Source: Collinsella aerofaciens (GTDB lineage Bacteria; Actinomycetota; Coriobacteriia; Coriobacteriales; Coriobacteriaceae). From it: 63,809 nucleotides of DNA. Shown here piece after piece: positions 50,997 through 58,484 of the stretch. The DNA is taken from positions 1 to 63,809 of the forward strand of contig RQCP01000053.1 in the NCBI GenBank assembly GCA_008668235.1. The letters run 5' to 3'. The notes below the pieces were generated by a model. The model made no database searches, was not told where the DNA came from, and saw nothing but the letters and a program-made list of their open reading frames with translations. The translations under genes and the position numbers were made by a program. Position 1 is the first letter of the stretch, and every line of letters begins with the position of its first letter.

Positions 50997-51135
50997 GGCT
51001 GAGCCGGGAGGGCCGCTTGGGCATTTGCTCGCTATTTCGGACTGTCCTGCGCAAGACGAAGGCCACATAAAGTGGCCTTCTTTGCGGGCGGAACTCATAT
51101 CGAGCAAAAGCCCAAGCGGCCCTCTCGGCTCAGCC
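50997..51135. repeat. 139-base palindrome after nrdD
   Basis: The arms 50997-51031 and 51101-51135 are complementary at 33 of 35 positions (one of the two exceptions is a G-T pair). In the centre GAAGGCCAC (51058-51066) pairs perfectly with GTGGCCTTC (51072-51080) around ATAAA. No T run follows. It begins 12 bases after the nrdD stop. Confidence 0.9.
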
Positions 51136-51313
51136 AAGTTGACGTAGCTGAGATGCGGCATGCGGTCTGCTCACTCCTCGAAGTTCGTAGCGGAGATAAT
51201 TCGAGCTGCAGCTGCGATTTACTTGCGATGGCGGTTGAGCCGCAACCCAGTTTTTATTAGATCTCGAACCCTATACTCGATGTTCGCTTCGTTCATTGAG
51301 TTACCCTTTGCAT
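51136..51313 (+). other. Spacer between two palindromes, nrdD-nrdG
   Basis: No gene is visible. TATACT at 51272-51277 could be a -10 element for nrdG, but no -35 was found. Confidence 0.3.
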
Positions 51314-51397
51314 GAGGCCGGGACATATCGTCCCGCCCGCAGTTTCGCAGGCCGAAGGCCGAGAATGTTTGAGGACGGGATGATATGTCCCGGCCTC
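51314..51397. repeat. 84-base palindrome just upstream of nrdG
   Basis: The arms 51314-51335 and 51376-51397 are complementary at 21 of 22 positions, with a small GGCC-GAA-GGCC cap between them. The element ends only 15 bases before the nrdG start codon, directly abutting the GGGAGAG ribosome-binding region. Confidence 0.9.
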
Positions 51398-51412
51398 CCG
51401 GGAGAGTTACCT

Positions 51413-51994
51413 ATGAACTACGCGAACATTAAGTATTTCGACATTGCTGATGGAGAAGGCGTTCGTACTTCTCTGTTTGTGAGCGGGTGCCGTCGTGGGT
51501 GCAAGAATTGTTTTAACTCTGTCGCGTGGGACTTTGCCGCTGGCGAGACGTTCGATAGCGCCGTCGAGGACAAAATTATCGAGAGTCTCGATCATCCCTT
51601 TATCGATGGTCTGACGATTTTGGGCGGCGAGCCTATGGAACCTGAGAATCAAGCGGGGCTTGTCGACTTTATCGAACGCGTGCGTGCGGCCTATCCATCG
51701 GGGTCGGGCAAGACCATTTGGTGCTTTACCGGCGATGTGCTCGAGGAGCTTATGCCGGGCGGTTGCCACCATACCGAGGTCACGGACCGTATCCTTACCT
51801 GCCTCGATATGTTGGTGGACGGTCCGTTCGTTCAGGATTTGTACGATATCTCGTTGCGCTTCAGAGGCTCGAGCAATCAGCGCGTGATCGATATGAACGC
51901 TACGCGAGCCCGTGCTGAGCGCGAGGGCGTTGCGCTTTGTGAAGCGGTTGAACTTTGGCGTGATGATCCGGTCTATTCGACCCATACTATGTAG
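51413..51994 (+). CDS. nrdG: Anaerobic ribonucleotide reductase activating protein
   Basis: NrdG is a radical-SAM enzyme that generates the glycyl radical in NrdD. The 193-residue protein has the cluster motif GCRRGCKNC (C-x3-C-x2-C) near residue 25, preceded by DGEGVRTSLFVSGC and followed by LTILGGEPM, the SAM-binding GGE motif. The ATG at 51413 is chosen because GGGAGAG lies before it; the open frame extends back through the palindrome at 51314 but that part is not coding. Confidence 0.95.
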   Translation: MNYANIKYFDIADGEGVRTSLFVSGCRRGCKNCFNSVAWDFAAGETFDSAVEDKIIESLDHPFIDGLTILGGEPMEPENQAGLVDFIERVRAAYPSGSGKTIWCFTGDVLEELMPGGCHHTEVTDRILTCLDMLVDGPFVQDLYDISLRFRGSSNQRVIDMNATRARAEREGVALCEAVELWRDDPVYSTHTM

Positions 51995-52060
51995 CTTGTG
52001 GCCGATGCCGGAGGGCGTGGTACCATAGCGTGAACGCAAAATCGGAAAAGTGAGGCCCAG

Positions 52061-52618
52061 ATGGTCGATCAGGAAAAAGTCGAGGCCGCCATTAAGCTGT
52101 TGCTTGAGGGCATAGGCGAGGACCCAACTCGGGAGGGCCTGCTGGAGACCCCGGCGCGCGTTGCCCGTATGTATGGCGAGATTGCCGGCGGTATGGACCA
52201 GAGTGCCGAGGAGCATCTGTCCAAAACTTTTGCCGTCGCTTCGAACGATTTGGTTATCGAGCGCGACATCACGTTCTACTCGCTGTGTGAACATCATCTG
52301 CTGCCGTTTTATGGCAAGGCTACGATTGGCTATATCCCCAATGGCCGTGTCGCAGGGCTCTCTAAGCTCGCCCGCACGGTTGAGGTCTATGCCCGTCGTC
52401 TGCAGCTGCAGGAGCAGCTGTGTGCGCAGGTTGCCGATGCCCTCATGGATTATCTCGCTCCCCAGGGAGCGATTGTGCTCATGGAAGCTGAACATATGTG
52501 CATGACCATGCGCGGCGTGCAAAAGCCCGGCACCAAGACCGTGACGCTCGCTCGTCGCGGCGTCTTTGAGACCGACCCCGCGCTCGAAGAGCGTTTCTTT
52601 AGGATGCTGGGCCGCTAA
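52061..52618 (+). CDS. folE: GTP cyclohydrolase I
   Basis: FolE converts GTP to 7,8-dihydroneopterin triphosphate, the first step of folate synthesis. The 185-residue protein shows GEDPTREGLLETPARVARM, the zinc site SLCEHHLLPF, GYIPNGRVAGLSKLAR, and the second zinc cysteine in EAEHMCMTMRGVQKPGT. The HD-domain gene starts two bases after its stop and folB follows, forming a short folate operon. Confidence 0.97.
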   Translation: MVDQEKVEAAIKLLLEGIGEDPTREGLLETPARVARMYGEIAGGMDQSAEEHLSKTFAVASNDLVIERDITFYSLCEHHLLPFYGKATIGYIPNGRVAGLSKLARTVEVYARRLQLQEQLCAQVADALMDYLAPQGAIVLMEAEHMCMTMRGVQKPGTKTVTLARRGVFETDPALEERFFRMLGR

Positions 52619-52620
52619 CC

Positions 52621-53202
52621 ATGAGGGTCGTCAACGACTTTGCATCGAATACTGACGAGGGAACGCCGCGTCGCGGTTTTATGGCTTCGGGCCTGACGCC
52701 TTTTGGTGCCATGCCTCGCATTGATTACATCTGTGCCAACGGCCTGTTCCGGCGCCACCTGGGCAACATTGCTCAGCTGGAATCGGGGCGCATCTTTTGC
52801 CGCCACGGTATTGACCACTTGCTGGATGTCGCCCGTATTATGTGGATTAAGAATCTCGAGGAAGAGCTCGAGTTTGACCGCGAGGTCATCTACGCCACGG
52901 CACTTCTTCACGATATCGGCAAAGATGAACAGTATGAATCGGGTATATCCCATGATGTTGCAAGCGAGCGCGTCGCTGATGCGATTCTCGGCGGCATGCC
53001 CGATGACGTGGCGTTTGAGCCGGCCGATGCCGCAGCCATTAAGACGGCCATTCTGGGCCATCGAAAGCTGCGCGTGAACAGCCAACCGCTTGAGCGTCTG
53101 CTCTACGCAGCCGACAAAGCGTCGCGCGCCTGCTTTGCATGCCCCGCGCGCAATGCTTGCAACTGGAGCGACGATAAAAAGAACCTGTCGATTCGCGTGT
53201 AG
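52621..53202 (+). CDS. HD-domain phosphohydrolase in the folate operon
   Basis: A 193-residue HD-superfamily protein, probably a metal-dependent phosphohydrolase. The metal motif is split as in HDIG proteins: RHGIDHLLDVAR, then LLHDIGKDEQYE and SHDVASERVADAIL. The C-terminal part carries a cysteine cluster, CFACPARNAC, which could bind metal. It is translationally coupled to folE and followed 43 bases later by folB. Between FolE and FolB the pathway needs dephosphorylation of dihydroneopterin triphosphate, so this protein is a good candidate for part of that step; this is inference from context. The alternative is an unrelated nucleotide phosphohydrolase. Confidence 0.8.
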   Translation: MRVVNDFASNTDEGTPRRGFMASGLTPFGAMPRIDYICANGLFRRHLGNIAQLESGRIFCRHGIDHLLDVARIMWIKNLEEELEFDREVIYATALLHDIGKDEQYESGISHDVASERVADAILGGMPDDVAFEPADAAAIKTAILGHRKLRVNSQPLERLLYAADKASRACFACPARNACNWSDDKKNLSIRV

Positions 53203-53245
53203 TTAGTTTGCGCGGTCGGGGTTCTAAACGAAGGAGACGATCGCG

Positions 53246-53731
53246 ATGAGTAACAAAAAACTTCCCGAGAATGCAACCAAGACTGAAGGTGCCGAGCTCG
53301 CACGCCGTGGAAGGGGCGAAATATCCACCGCAACGGCGGTGCCCCACGTGAGCTATGACGATCTGCGCCATGCCGACCGCATCGTCATTGACGGCCTTGA
53401 GGTTTTTGCCAACCACGGCGTGTATCCCGAGGAGAACGCGCTGGGTCAGAAGTTCATCGTGTCCCTGGTGCTCTATGCCGACCTGCGTGCAGCGGGGGAG
53501 CACGATAACCTGGACGCCTCGATTGACTATGGCTCGGTGTGCCACGATGTTGATGGCTATCTGCGCGAGCATACGTTTAAGCTTATCGAGGCGGCAGCCG
53601 AGGGTGTGGCCCAGATGCTGCTGCGTCGTTACCCCCTGCTGCTTGGCGTGCACGTTAAGCTCGATAAGCCTTGGGCGCCTGTCGGTCTTCCCTTGGCAAG
53701 CTGCGGTGTCGAGATCGAGCGCGTGCGCTAA
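53246..53731 (+). CDS. folB: Dihydroneopterin aldolase
   Basis: FolB cleaves dihydroneopterin to 6-hydroxymethyl-dihydropterin in folate synthesis. Residues about 42-161 are the catalytic domain: DGLEVFANHGVYPEENALGQKFIVSLVLY, containing the conserved Glu of the pterin pocket, DASIDYGSVCHDV, and VHVKLDKPWAPVGLPL, which includes the catalytic lysine. A hydrophilic N-terminal extension of about 40 residues is unusual for the family. GGAGACG precedes the ATG. folP and folK are not in the window. Confidence 0.93.
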   Translation: MSNKKLPENATKTEGAELARRGRGEISTATAVPHVSYDDLRHADRIVIDGLEVFANHGVYPEENALGQKFIVSLVLYADLRAAGEHDNLDASIDYGSVCHDVDGYLREHTFKLIEAAAEGVAQMLLRRYPLLLGVHVKLDKPWAPVGLPLASCGVEIERVR

Positions 53732-53737
53732 CCGGTT

Positions 53738-54514
53738 CTAATATGTCTCTATGGGTGGCTGCTTGAGCCGCTGCGATAGCGCTCTATTGTTGGGGCAGTA
53801 CGTGTCGAGCAGGGCGTGAAACCGATGATTGTGGCTTGGCTCGAGCAAGTGGACGAGCTCGTGGGCGACAACCATGTCGAGGCATTCAACGGGGTAGGCG
53901 GCAAGTTCTCGTGCGATGCGAACGGCTCCGGTCTTGGGCGTGCATGATCCCCAACGCGTTTTCATGCTGCGCACGGAGATGCGGGCCACGGTGACGCCCA
54001 TTGCGATTTCGTACGCGTGCACGATGTCACGTAGCGCCGTGGTGACCTCGGATGCATAGAGCTGGTCGATGCGGGTCTGGAGCTCATCGGACGTTAGGCC
54101 GTCGAGGATTGCGCGCCGCTTGGCCTGTGGGCCTTCGTCCGATTCGTCGGTACCCATAAAACTTGCGAAGGTGGCCTGCTTGGGCCGCGGTGCGGGTGAT
54201 GCAAAGTTGTGATCGAGTGCATCCTGTACCGTGATGGGCTTGCCCCAAAGTGCAATGACGGACGAGGTGCTGAGCGGCTCTCGTGCCGTCGCCTGACGTT
54301 GCTCGCGCTGGGCAAGTCGACTGATAATCCAGGCGCTGTTGCGCTTCACAAACGCTTCGATACGCTCGCGGCTGGCGCCGAGCGGTGCACTGGCGTGGAC
54401 CTCACCGCTCGATGTGACGCGTAGGTTGAAGTTCTTGACGCGCTTTTTGGTAACGACGACGGGGATGGATGTGCCATCCGGTCGGGATACGGTAATCGTA
54501 AATTGCTGCGTCAA
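53738..54514 (-). CDS. YgjP/WLM-type zinc metallopeptidase
   Basis: A predicted cytoplasmic metallopeptidase of the YgjP (DUF45, M48-related) group; its substrate is unknown. The conserved core is the C-terminal part: MKTRWGSCTPKTGAVRIARELAAYP, then the zinc motif VAHELVHLLEPSHNHRF (H-E-x-x-H with a third histidine). The N-terminal half has KNFNLRVTSSGEVHASAPLG, typical of the family. The insert around residues 85-125 is variable. The start is tentative: a TTG at 54514 has AAGGA six bases upstream, whereas the upstream ATG codons fall inside a strong hairpin. Confidence 0.85.
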   Translation of the reverse strand: MTQQFTITVSRPDGTSIPVVVTKKRVKNFNLRVTSSGEVHASAPLGASRERIEAFVKRNSAWIISRLAQREQRQATAREPLSTSSVIALWGKPITVQDALDHNFASPAPRPKQATFASFMGTDESDEGPQAKRRAILDGLTSDELQTRIDQLYASEVTTALRDIVHAYEIAMGVTVARISVRSMKTRWGSCTPKTGAVRIARELAAYPVECLDMVVAHELVHLLEPSHNHRFHALLDTYCPNNRALSQRLKQPPIETY

Positions 54515-54537
54515 AAGCGGTCCTTCAGATTGGGGAC

Positions 54538-54573
54538 GGGCCGGCATGTCGACCGTTCGGCATGCCGGCCCGC
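54538..54573 (-). terminator. Hairpin between the dipeptidase and metallopeptidase genes
   Basis: GGGCCGGCATG pairs perfectly with CATGCCGGCCC over 11 bases. It follows the M19 dipeptidase stop on the minus strand but has no T run. Confidence 0.6.
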
Positions 54574-54588
54574 TCAAGGGATGTGAAA

Positions 54589-55602
54589 TTAATAACGCTC
54601 AAAGAAGGCAAGCGCGTTATCGCTGCAGAGCTTTTGCATCACGGTCTTGCCAAAATGCTTGGAGAGCATGTTCTGGAACTCGGGCATCATACTGGCATCG
54701 GAGAGGAAAGCGGGCACCGTGGCACCGTCCCAGTCGCCGCCGAGCGCGATGACGTCCTCGCCGCCCAGGTCGAGCCAGTGCTCGATATGTGCCGCTAGCT
54801 GGTCGAAGGTGACGTCTGCGGCGGTTTTGTCGGTTGCGCCGTTGGAAAGGAACTCGCTGCAGTAGTTGAGGCCGACGATGCCACCCATGTCGCGAATGGT
54901 GCGGAACTGGTCGTCGGTGAGGTTGCGCTTGACGCCGCAAACCGCACGGGAGTTGGAGTGGCTGGCGACGAACGGGCGCGTGGCGTGGGCGACAACCTCG
55001 TCAAAGCACTCGTCGTTGAGGTGGGAGACGTCAAGTACCATGCCGGCGTGCTCCATCTGCGTAAGGGCCTCGATGCCGGCGGCGGTGAGGCCGGCGTGGG
55101 TGTCGTGGCCGCTCGCGAGCGGCCCCTGCGCGTTCCAGCTGAGTGATGACATGAGTACGCCCAGGCTCTTGAGCACCTCGATCAGCGCGGGGTCCTCGGC
55201 AAAGAACGTGGCGTTTTCGATGGTGTGGATGCAGGCGACCTTGCCGTCTTTGAGCGCAGGGCGAATGCCTGCCGCGCTGCGTACGTTAACCATGCGGTCG
55301 TGGTTGAGCATTGCCTGGCCGCTCATATGCGCCATGATCTGCGCCTGGAAGCGCGCGGCGTGGGCGGTGGGAATCTCGTCGGGGACAAACGTGGCGAAGC
55401 ACTGTGCCCACGGCGTGTTGCCGATCTTTGCGAGCGAGATGGCGCAGGCGTTGCCCTCGATGAGGTCGAAATCTTGCGGATGCGTTTCGTCGCCGGGGAA
55501 ATAACCGTCGGTACCGGCGGTAAAGCGCAGGTCGAGATCGAGCGTGGCCCAGCCGATGCGGTCAGCGGTGTCGCAGTGTAGGTCAAATACGGGATATGCC
55601 AT
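54589..55602 (-). CDS. M19-family dipeptidase
   Basis: A membrane-dipeptidase-like zinc peptidase that would hydrolyse dipeptides, here without a signal peptide and so cytoplasmic. The 337-residue protein has the metal motif FDLHCDTAD (H-x-D), LSLAKIGN, a second metal region (LDVSHLNDECFDEV), FVASHSNSRAVC and GGEDVIALGGDWDG. GGAGG precedes the ATG at 55602. It fits a peptide-using metabolism together with the oligopeptide transporter at 35.7-41.7 kb. Confidence 0.92.
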   Translation of the reverse strand: MAYPVFDLHCDTADRIGWATLDLDLRFTAGTDGYFPGDETHPQDFDLIEGNACAISLAKIGNTPWAQCFATFVPDEIPTAHAARFQAQIMAHMSGQAMLNHDRMVNVRSAAGIRPALKDGKVACIHTIENATFFAEDPALIEVLKSLGVLMSSLSWNAQGPLASGHDTHAGLTAAGIEALTQMEHAGMVLDVSHLNDECFDEVVAHATRPFVASHSNSRAVCGVKRNLTDDQFRTIRDMGGIVGLNYCSEFLSNGATDKTAADVTFDQLAAHIEHWLDLGGEDVIALGGDWDGATVPAFLSDASMMPEFQNMLSKHFGKTVMQKLCSDNALAFFERY

Positions 55603-55722
55603 GGTTCCTCCGGTTGCAGCGTTTCTTTGCAAACTGTCTTTGAATTGTATGACTAGGGTATAGTTAGCGCCATATGTTCATGGCGGCCCGCGTTGTGCGC
55701 CGCCCTTATCACGGAGGTTACC

Positions 55723-56151
55723 ATGTCCAACCAGGGCAAGAAGGTCAAGACCCATTATCGTGGCACGCTCGACGACGGCACGCAGTTCGATAGCTCTTAC
55801 GATCGCGGCGAGCCGCTGGAGTTCACCTGCGGCGCCGGTCAGATGATCAAGGGCTTCGACGCCGCTGTTGTCGACATGCAGGTGGGCGAGAAGAAGACCG
55901 TGCACATTCCCGCTGCCGATGCCTACGGCGAGCACAATCCCGAGATGGTCCTGACCTTCCCGGCTGAGCAGGTCCCCAATATCGAGCAGATCGAGAAGGG
56001 CATGAAGCTTTTCCTGTCCACGCCGAGCGGCATGCCCGTCCCCGCCGTGGTCATAGACGTGACGCCCGAGGCCGTGACGCTCGACGCCAACCACGAGCTC
56101 GCCGGCAAGGATCTCAACTTTGATATCGAGCTCGTCGAGGTCGAGGACTAG
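55723..56151 (+). CDS. FKBP-type peptidyl-prolyl isomerase, SlyD-like
   Basis: A 142-residue cytoplasmic isomerase and likely chaperone. The FKBP core is split around an inserted-in-flap region as in SlyD: KTHYRGTLDDGTQFDSSYDRGEPLEF, IKGFDAAVVDMQVGEKKTVHIPAADAYGEHNPEMV, then the flap PVPAVVIDVTPEAVTLDANHELAGKDLNFDIELVEV. The His/Cys-rich metal-binding tail of E. coli SlyD is missing. GGAGG precedes the ATG. The UreE-like gene follows three bases after the stop. Confidence 0.93.
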   Translation: MSNQGKKVKTHYRGTLDDGTQFDSSYDRGEPLEFTCGAGQMIKGFDAAVVDMQVGEKKTVHIPAADAYGEHNPEMVLTFPAEQVPNIEQIEKGMKLFLSTPSGMPVPAVVIDVTPEAVTLDANHELAGKDLNFDIELVEVED

Positions 56152-56154
56152 AGT

Positions 56155-56733
56155 ATGCCTGAACGCTTGGTTTCGACGACATGCTTGGGAAATCTCAACG
56201 ATCCGTCCTATGAACTCCTGCTTCGCCGGGAGCTGGGCGGTGTCTTTGAAGTTGACGAGCTGTTGCTCGATTGGGACCAGGCTGATGCATGCGCGTTTGT
56301 GGGCGTGACGGAGCTGGGGCGCACGATCGATGTTCGGTTGGATACTGCCGACGGCGGTCGTCTTGCCGATGGCGACGTGCTCGCCATTGACCGTTCGGGC
56401 ATGGTGCCCGTGGCGGTTGTCGTGCGCCTGCGCAGCGCCGAGGTTTATTTGGTCGAAGTCGACCGCATGGATCCGATTGCGCTCGCGCATGCGTGCTGGG
56501 AGATCGGCAACATGCATGCGCCGCTCTTCCGGGGTGACTCGGATGAGCATACCGTGCGCATGTATACGCCGGTGCAGCCGGTTTTGGGCCGTATGCTTCG
56601 CGGTGTCGAGGGAGCTCGAATCTCGATTGTTTCGCACGAGCTCGATGCGGGTCGACGCTTTGCGTCGAGCGCGGCCGATGTTGTCGTGAGCATGGCTCCG
56701 GACTTTACCATCGTTAAAAAGACGCGCGACTAA
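56155..56733 (+). CDS. UreE-like protein
   Basis: This 192-residue protein resembles the urease nickel chaperone UreE. The first half has GRTIDVRL and GGRLADGDVLAIDRSGMVPV, matching the UreE N-terminal domain pattern. The second half has LAHACWEIGNMHAPLF, in which the histidine of the conserved G-N-x-H motif is kept, followed by LGRMLRGVEGA. The histidine pair and His-rich tail of some UreE proteins are absent. No urease or other urease accessory gene is present in the window. It is co-transcribed with the SlyD-like FKBP. The family call rests on recognised motifs, not a search. Confidence 0.7.
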   Translation: MPERLVSTTCLGNLNDPSYELLLRRELGGVFEVDELLLDWDQADACAFVGVTELGRTIDVRLDTADGGRLADGDVLAIDRSGMVPVAVVVRLRSAEVYLVEVDRMDPIALAHACWEIGNMHAPLFRGDSDEHTVRMYTPVQPVLGRMLRGVEGARISIVSHELDAGRRFASSAADVVVSMAPDFTIVKKTRD

Positions 56734-56816
56734 GCGCGCGTATGCGCAAGACGGGCTTTGAGGGGTGACCGATCAAGGTCCGTCTTGCTGTTGATAGGAG
56801 GCTTTGGGGGAAGCAT

Positions 56817-57614
56817 ATGGGTCTTGAGGGAATCAAGCTGATTGCATGCGATTTGGACGGCACGTTGCTGCATCCGGGGGAGCGCGAGCCGCGTTCCGAG
56901 GCCTTTGAGCTTATCGATGAGCTGCATCGTCGCGGTATCGTGTTTATGCCGGCGAGCGGTCGCCAATACGCGAGCCTGCGCTACCTGTTTGCCCCGGTGG
57001 CCGATGAACTCGCCTATGTATGCGAAAACGGAGCCCTGGTCATGAGCGAGGGGCGTGCCGTGGTCAAGCGTTCTATGGAGCGTGGCCTGGCCATGGATAT
57101 CGCGAATGCCGTGGTTGCGTACCCCCATGCCGACGTGACCCTTTCGTGCGAGGGACACCTCTACACCATGAGCGGCAACGATGCGTTTGTTGACCACCTG
57201 CGTTATGAGGTCCATTGTGATGTGGCGGTAGTCGACCGTCCCGAAGACATTGACGAGAATGTCATTAAGATTGCCTTCCAGACGCCCGAGGCGGAGCAGC
57301 CGGCGGCGCTGGAGTATTTTGAGTGCCTCTTTAGCGACCGTGTTGACGTGATGACGTCGGGAACCGAATGGACGGACTTTATCGGTTTCGGTTCGGGCAA
57401 GGGGTCCGCGCTTGCCGATTATGGCCGTGCACTGGGGATCTCGCCTGACGAAATGATGGCGTTTGGAGATAACGAAAACGATCGCGACATGCTCAACGTG
57501 GTGGGCCATCCCTATCTGATGGAGAGCTGCAGCCCCACCATGCGCGGTGTCAATGACCGTGTCCGCTACGTGTGCACGGTCGAAGAAGAGCTGCGTCGTC
57601 TACTTGCTGAGTAG
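56817..57614 (+). CDS. HAD-family (Cof-type) phosphatase
   Basis: A cytoplasmic phosphatase of the Cof/YwpJ group acting on sugar phosphates or flavin and pyridoxal phosphates; the substrate cannot be told from sequence. The 265-residue protein has motif I ACDLDGTLLHP with the nucleophile aspartate, motif II MPASGRQYAS, a type IIB cap in the middle, and motifs III-IV in GSGKGSALADYG and MMAFGDNENDRDML. AGGAGG lies about 20 bases before the ATG. It converges on the Fur-family gene. Confidence 0.92.
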   Translation: MGLEGIKLIACDLDGTLLHPGEREPRSEAFELIDELHRRGIVFMPASGRQYASLRYLFAPVADELAYVCENGALVMSEGRAVVKRSMERGLAMDIANAVVAYPHADVTLSCEGHLYTMSGNDAFVDHLRYEVHCDVAVVDRPEDIDENVIKIAFQTPEAEQPAALEYFECLFSDRVDVMTSGTEWTDFIGFGSGKGSALADYGRALGISPDEMMAFGDNENDRDMLNVVGHPYLMESCSPTMRGVNDRVRYVCTVEEELRRLLAE

Positions 57615-57629
57615 ACATGTCCCAAACAT

Positions 57630-58010
57630 CTACCGGCAGTCGGGGCAGAGACCCTCGAAGATGGTGTAGTGCGAGATGACGCTCCAACCGATTTGCTCGG
57701 ACGCCTTGGCGTCGAGTTGGGCATCGAAGGGGAGCGGTACATCGATGACGCGGCTGCACGAGGTGCAGATGATATGTGCGTGCGGCTCGATGGTGCGATC
57801 GAAACGGCTGCCGCCCGGCGTCTTGATGGAGAGAATCTCGCCGGCGTCGGCCAAGAGATTGAGGTTGCGGTAGACCGTACCGCGGCTGATTTTGTCATCC
57901 TGCGCGCGCACGACGTTGTAGATTTCGTCGGCGGTGGGATGGTTGTAGCTTTGGCGCACGGCGTCAAGAACCAGCTTTCGCTGCTTGGTATTCCTTCTTT
58001 GCACCGCCAT
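57630..58010 (-). CDS. Fur-family transcriptional regulator
   Basis: A 126-residue metal-dependent repressor of the Fur/PerR/Zur family. The winged helix is residues 1-80 (NTKQRKLVLDAVRQSYNHPTADEIYNVV, ISRGTVYRNLNLLADAGEI); the dimerisation domain has HAHIICTSC and a C-terminal GLCPDC, together the two CxxC pairs of the structural zinc site. Which metal or peroxide it senses cannot be decided; the short form and sequence are PerR-like. Regulated targets are not evident nearby. Confidence 0.92.
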   Translation of the reverse strand: MAVQRRNTKQRKLVLDAVRQSYNHPTADEIYNVVRAQDDKISRGTVYRNLNLLADAGEILSIKTPGGSRFDRTIEPHAHIICTSCSRVIDVPLPFDAQLDAKASEQIGWSVISHYTIFEGLCPDCR

Positions 58011-58071
58011 GCGCCTCGCCTCTTTTCTATCAACGGTCGTAGGTAAATGATACCGTATTTAGCACACAATA

Positions 58072-58482
58072 CTAATAACGAGGAATGAAACTGTCTTCAT
58101 TGGCAAGTGGGGCTTGGGCCTGGGCTTCTACGAGGCGAAAACGCGTTCCCATGCGCTCGTAGGAGGCATGAAGCGCCTCGAGATGAGATAGGATGTTTGC
58201 CGGAGCTCCCTGTATCTCCATCTCGACCGAGCCGTCTTCCATGTTGCGCACCCAGCCGGTGAGTGCGCGTGCCTGCGCGAGGTTGGTGTTGGTAAAGCGA
58301 AAACCAACGCCCTGGACTTGCCCCGCCCAGCGCAGGAAATAGCGCAGGGGAGTGTCTTGAGTGGCCTCGTCGCTTGCGAGCACAGTAAGCCTGCGGCGCA
58401 ACTCGAGCTCAATGTTTGATGGTTTTTGAGGCTCTCGACTGCCGCCGGTGACGCTGGAGAAGAACGCATCGAAGAAGCCCAT
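58072..58482 (-). CDS. acyP: Acylphosphatase with N-terminal extension
   Basis: Acylphosphatase hydrolyses carboxyl-phosphate bonds. The catalytic domain occupies about residues 45-130: WAGQVQGVGFRFT holds the catalytic arginine and phosphate loop, and LTGWVRNMEDGSVEMEIQG the catalytic asparagine. About 40 extra N-terminal residues (MGFFDAFFSSVTGG...) are not part of the usual 90-residue enzyme. The ATG at 58482 follows the stop of the upstream dehydrogenase gene by two bases, so the two are coupled. Confidence 0.9.
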   Translation of the reverse strand: MGFFDAFFSSVTGGSREPQKPSNIELELRRRLTVLASDEATQDTPLRYFLRWAGQVQGVGFRFTNTNLAQARALTGWVRNMEDGSVEMEIQGAPANILSHLEALHASYERMGTRFRLVEAQAQAPLANEDSFIPRY

Positions 58483-58484
58483 CG

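Noticed and set aside
51296..51412. Upstream extension of nrdG
   Set aside because: These codons run through the palindrome at 51314-51397; NrdG proteins begin close to MNYANIKYFDI, and the ribosome site fits the later ATG.
54515..54577. ATG starts of the metallopeptidase at 54577 and 54547
   Set aside because: They lie in or next to a perfect 11-bp hairpin and lack a ribosome site; TTG at 54514 has AAGGA six bases before it.
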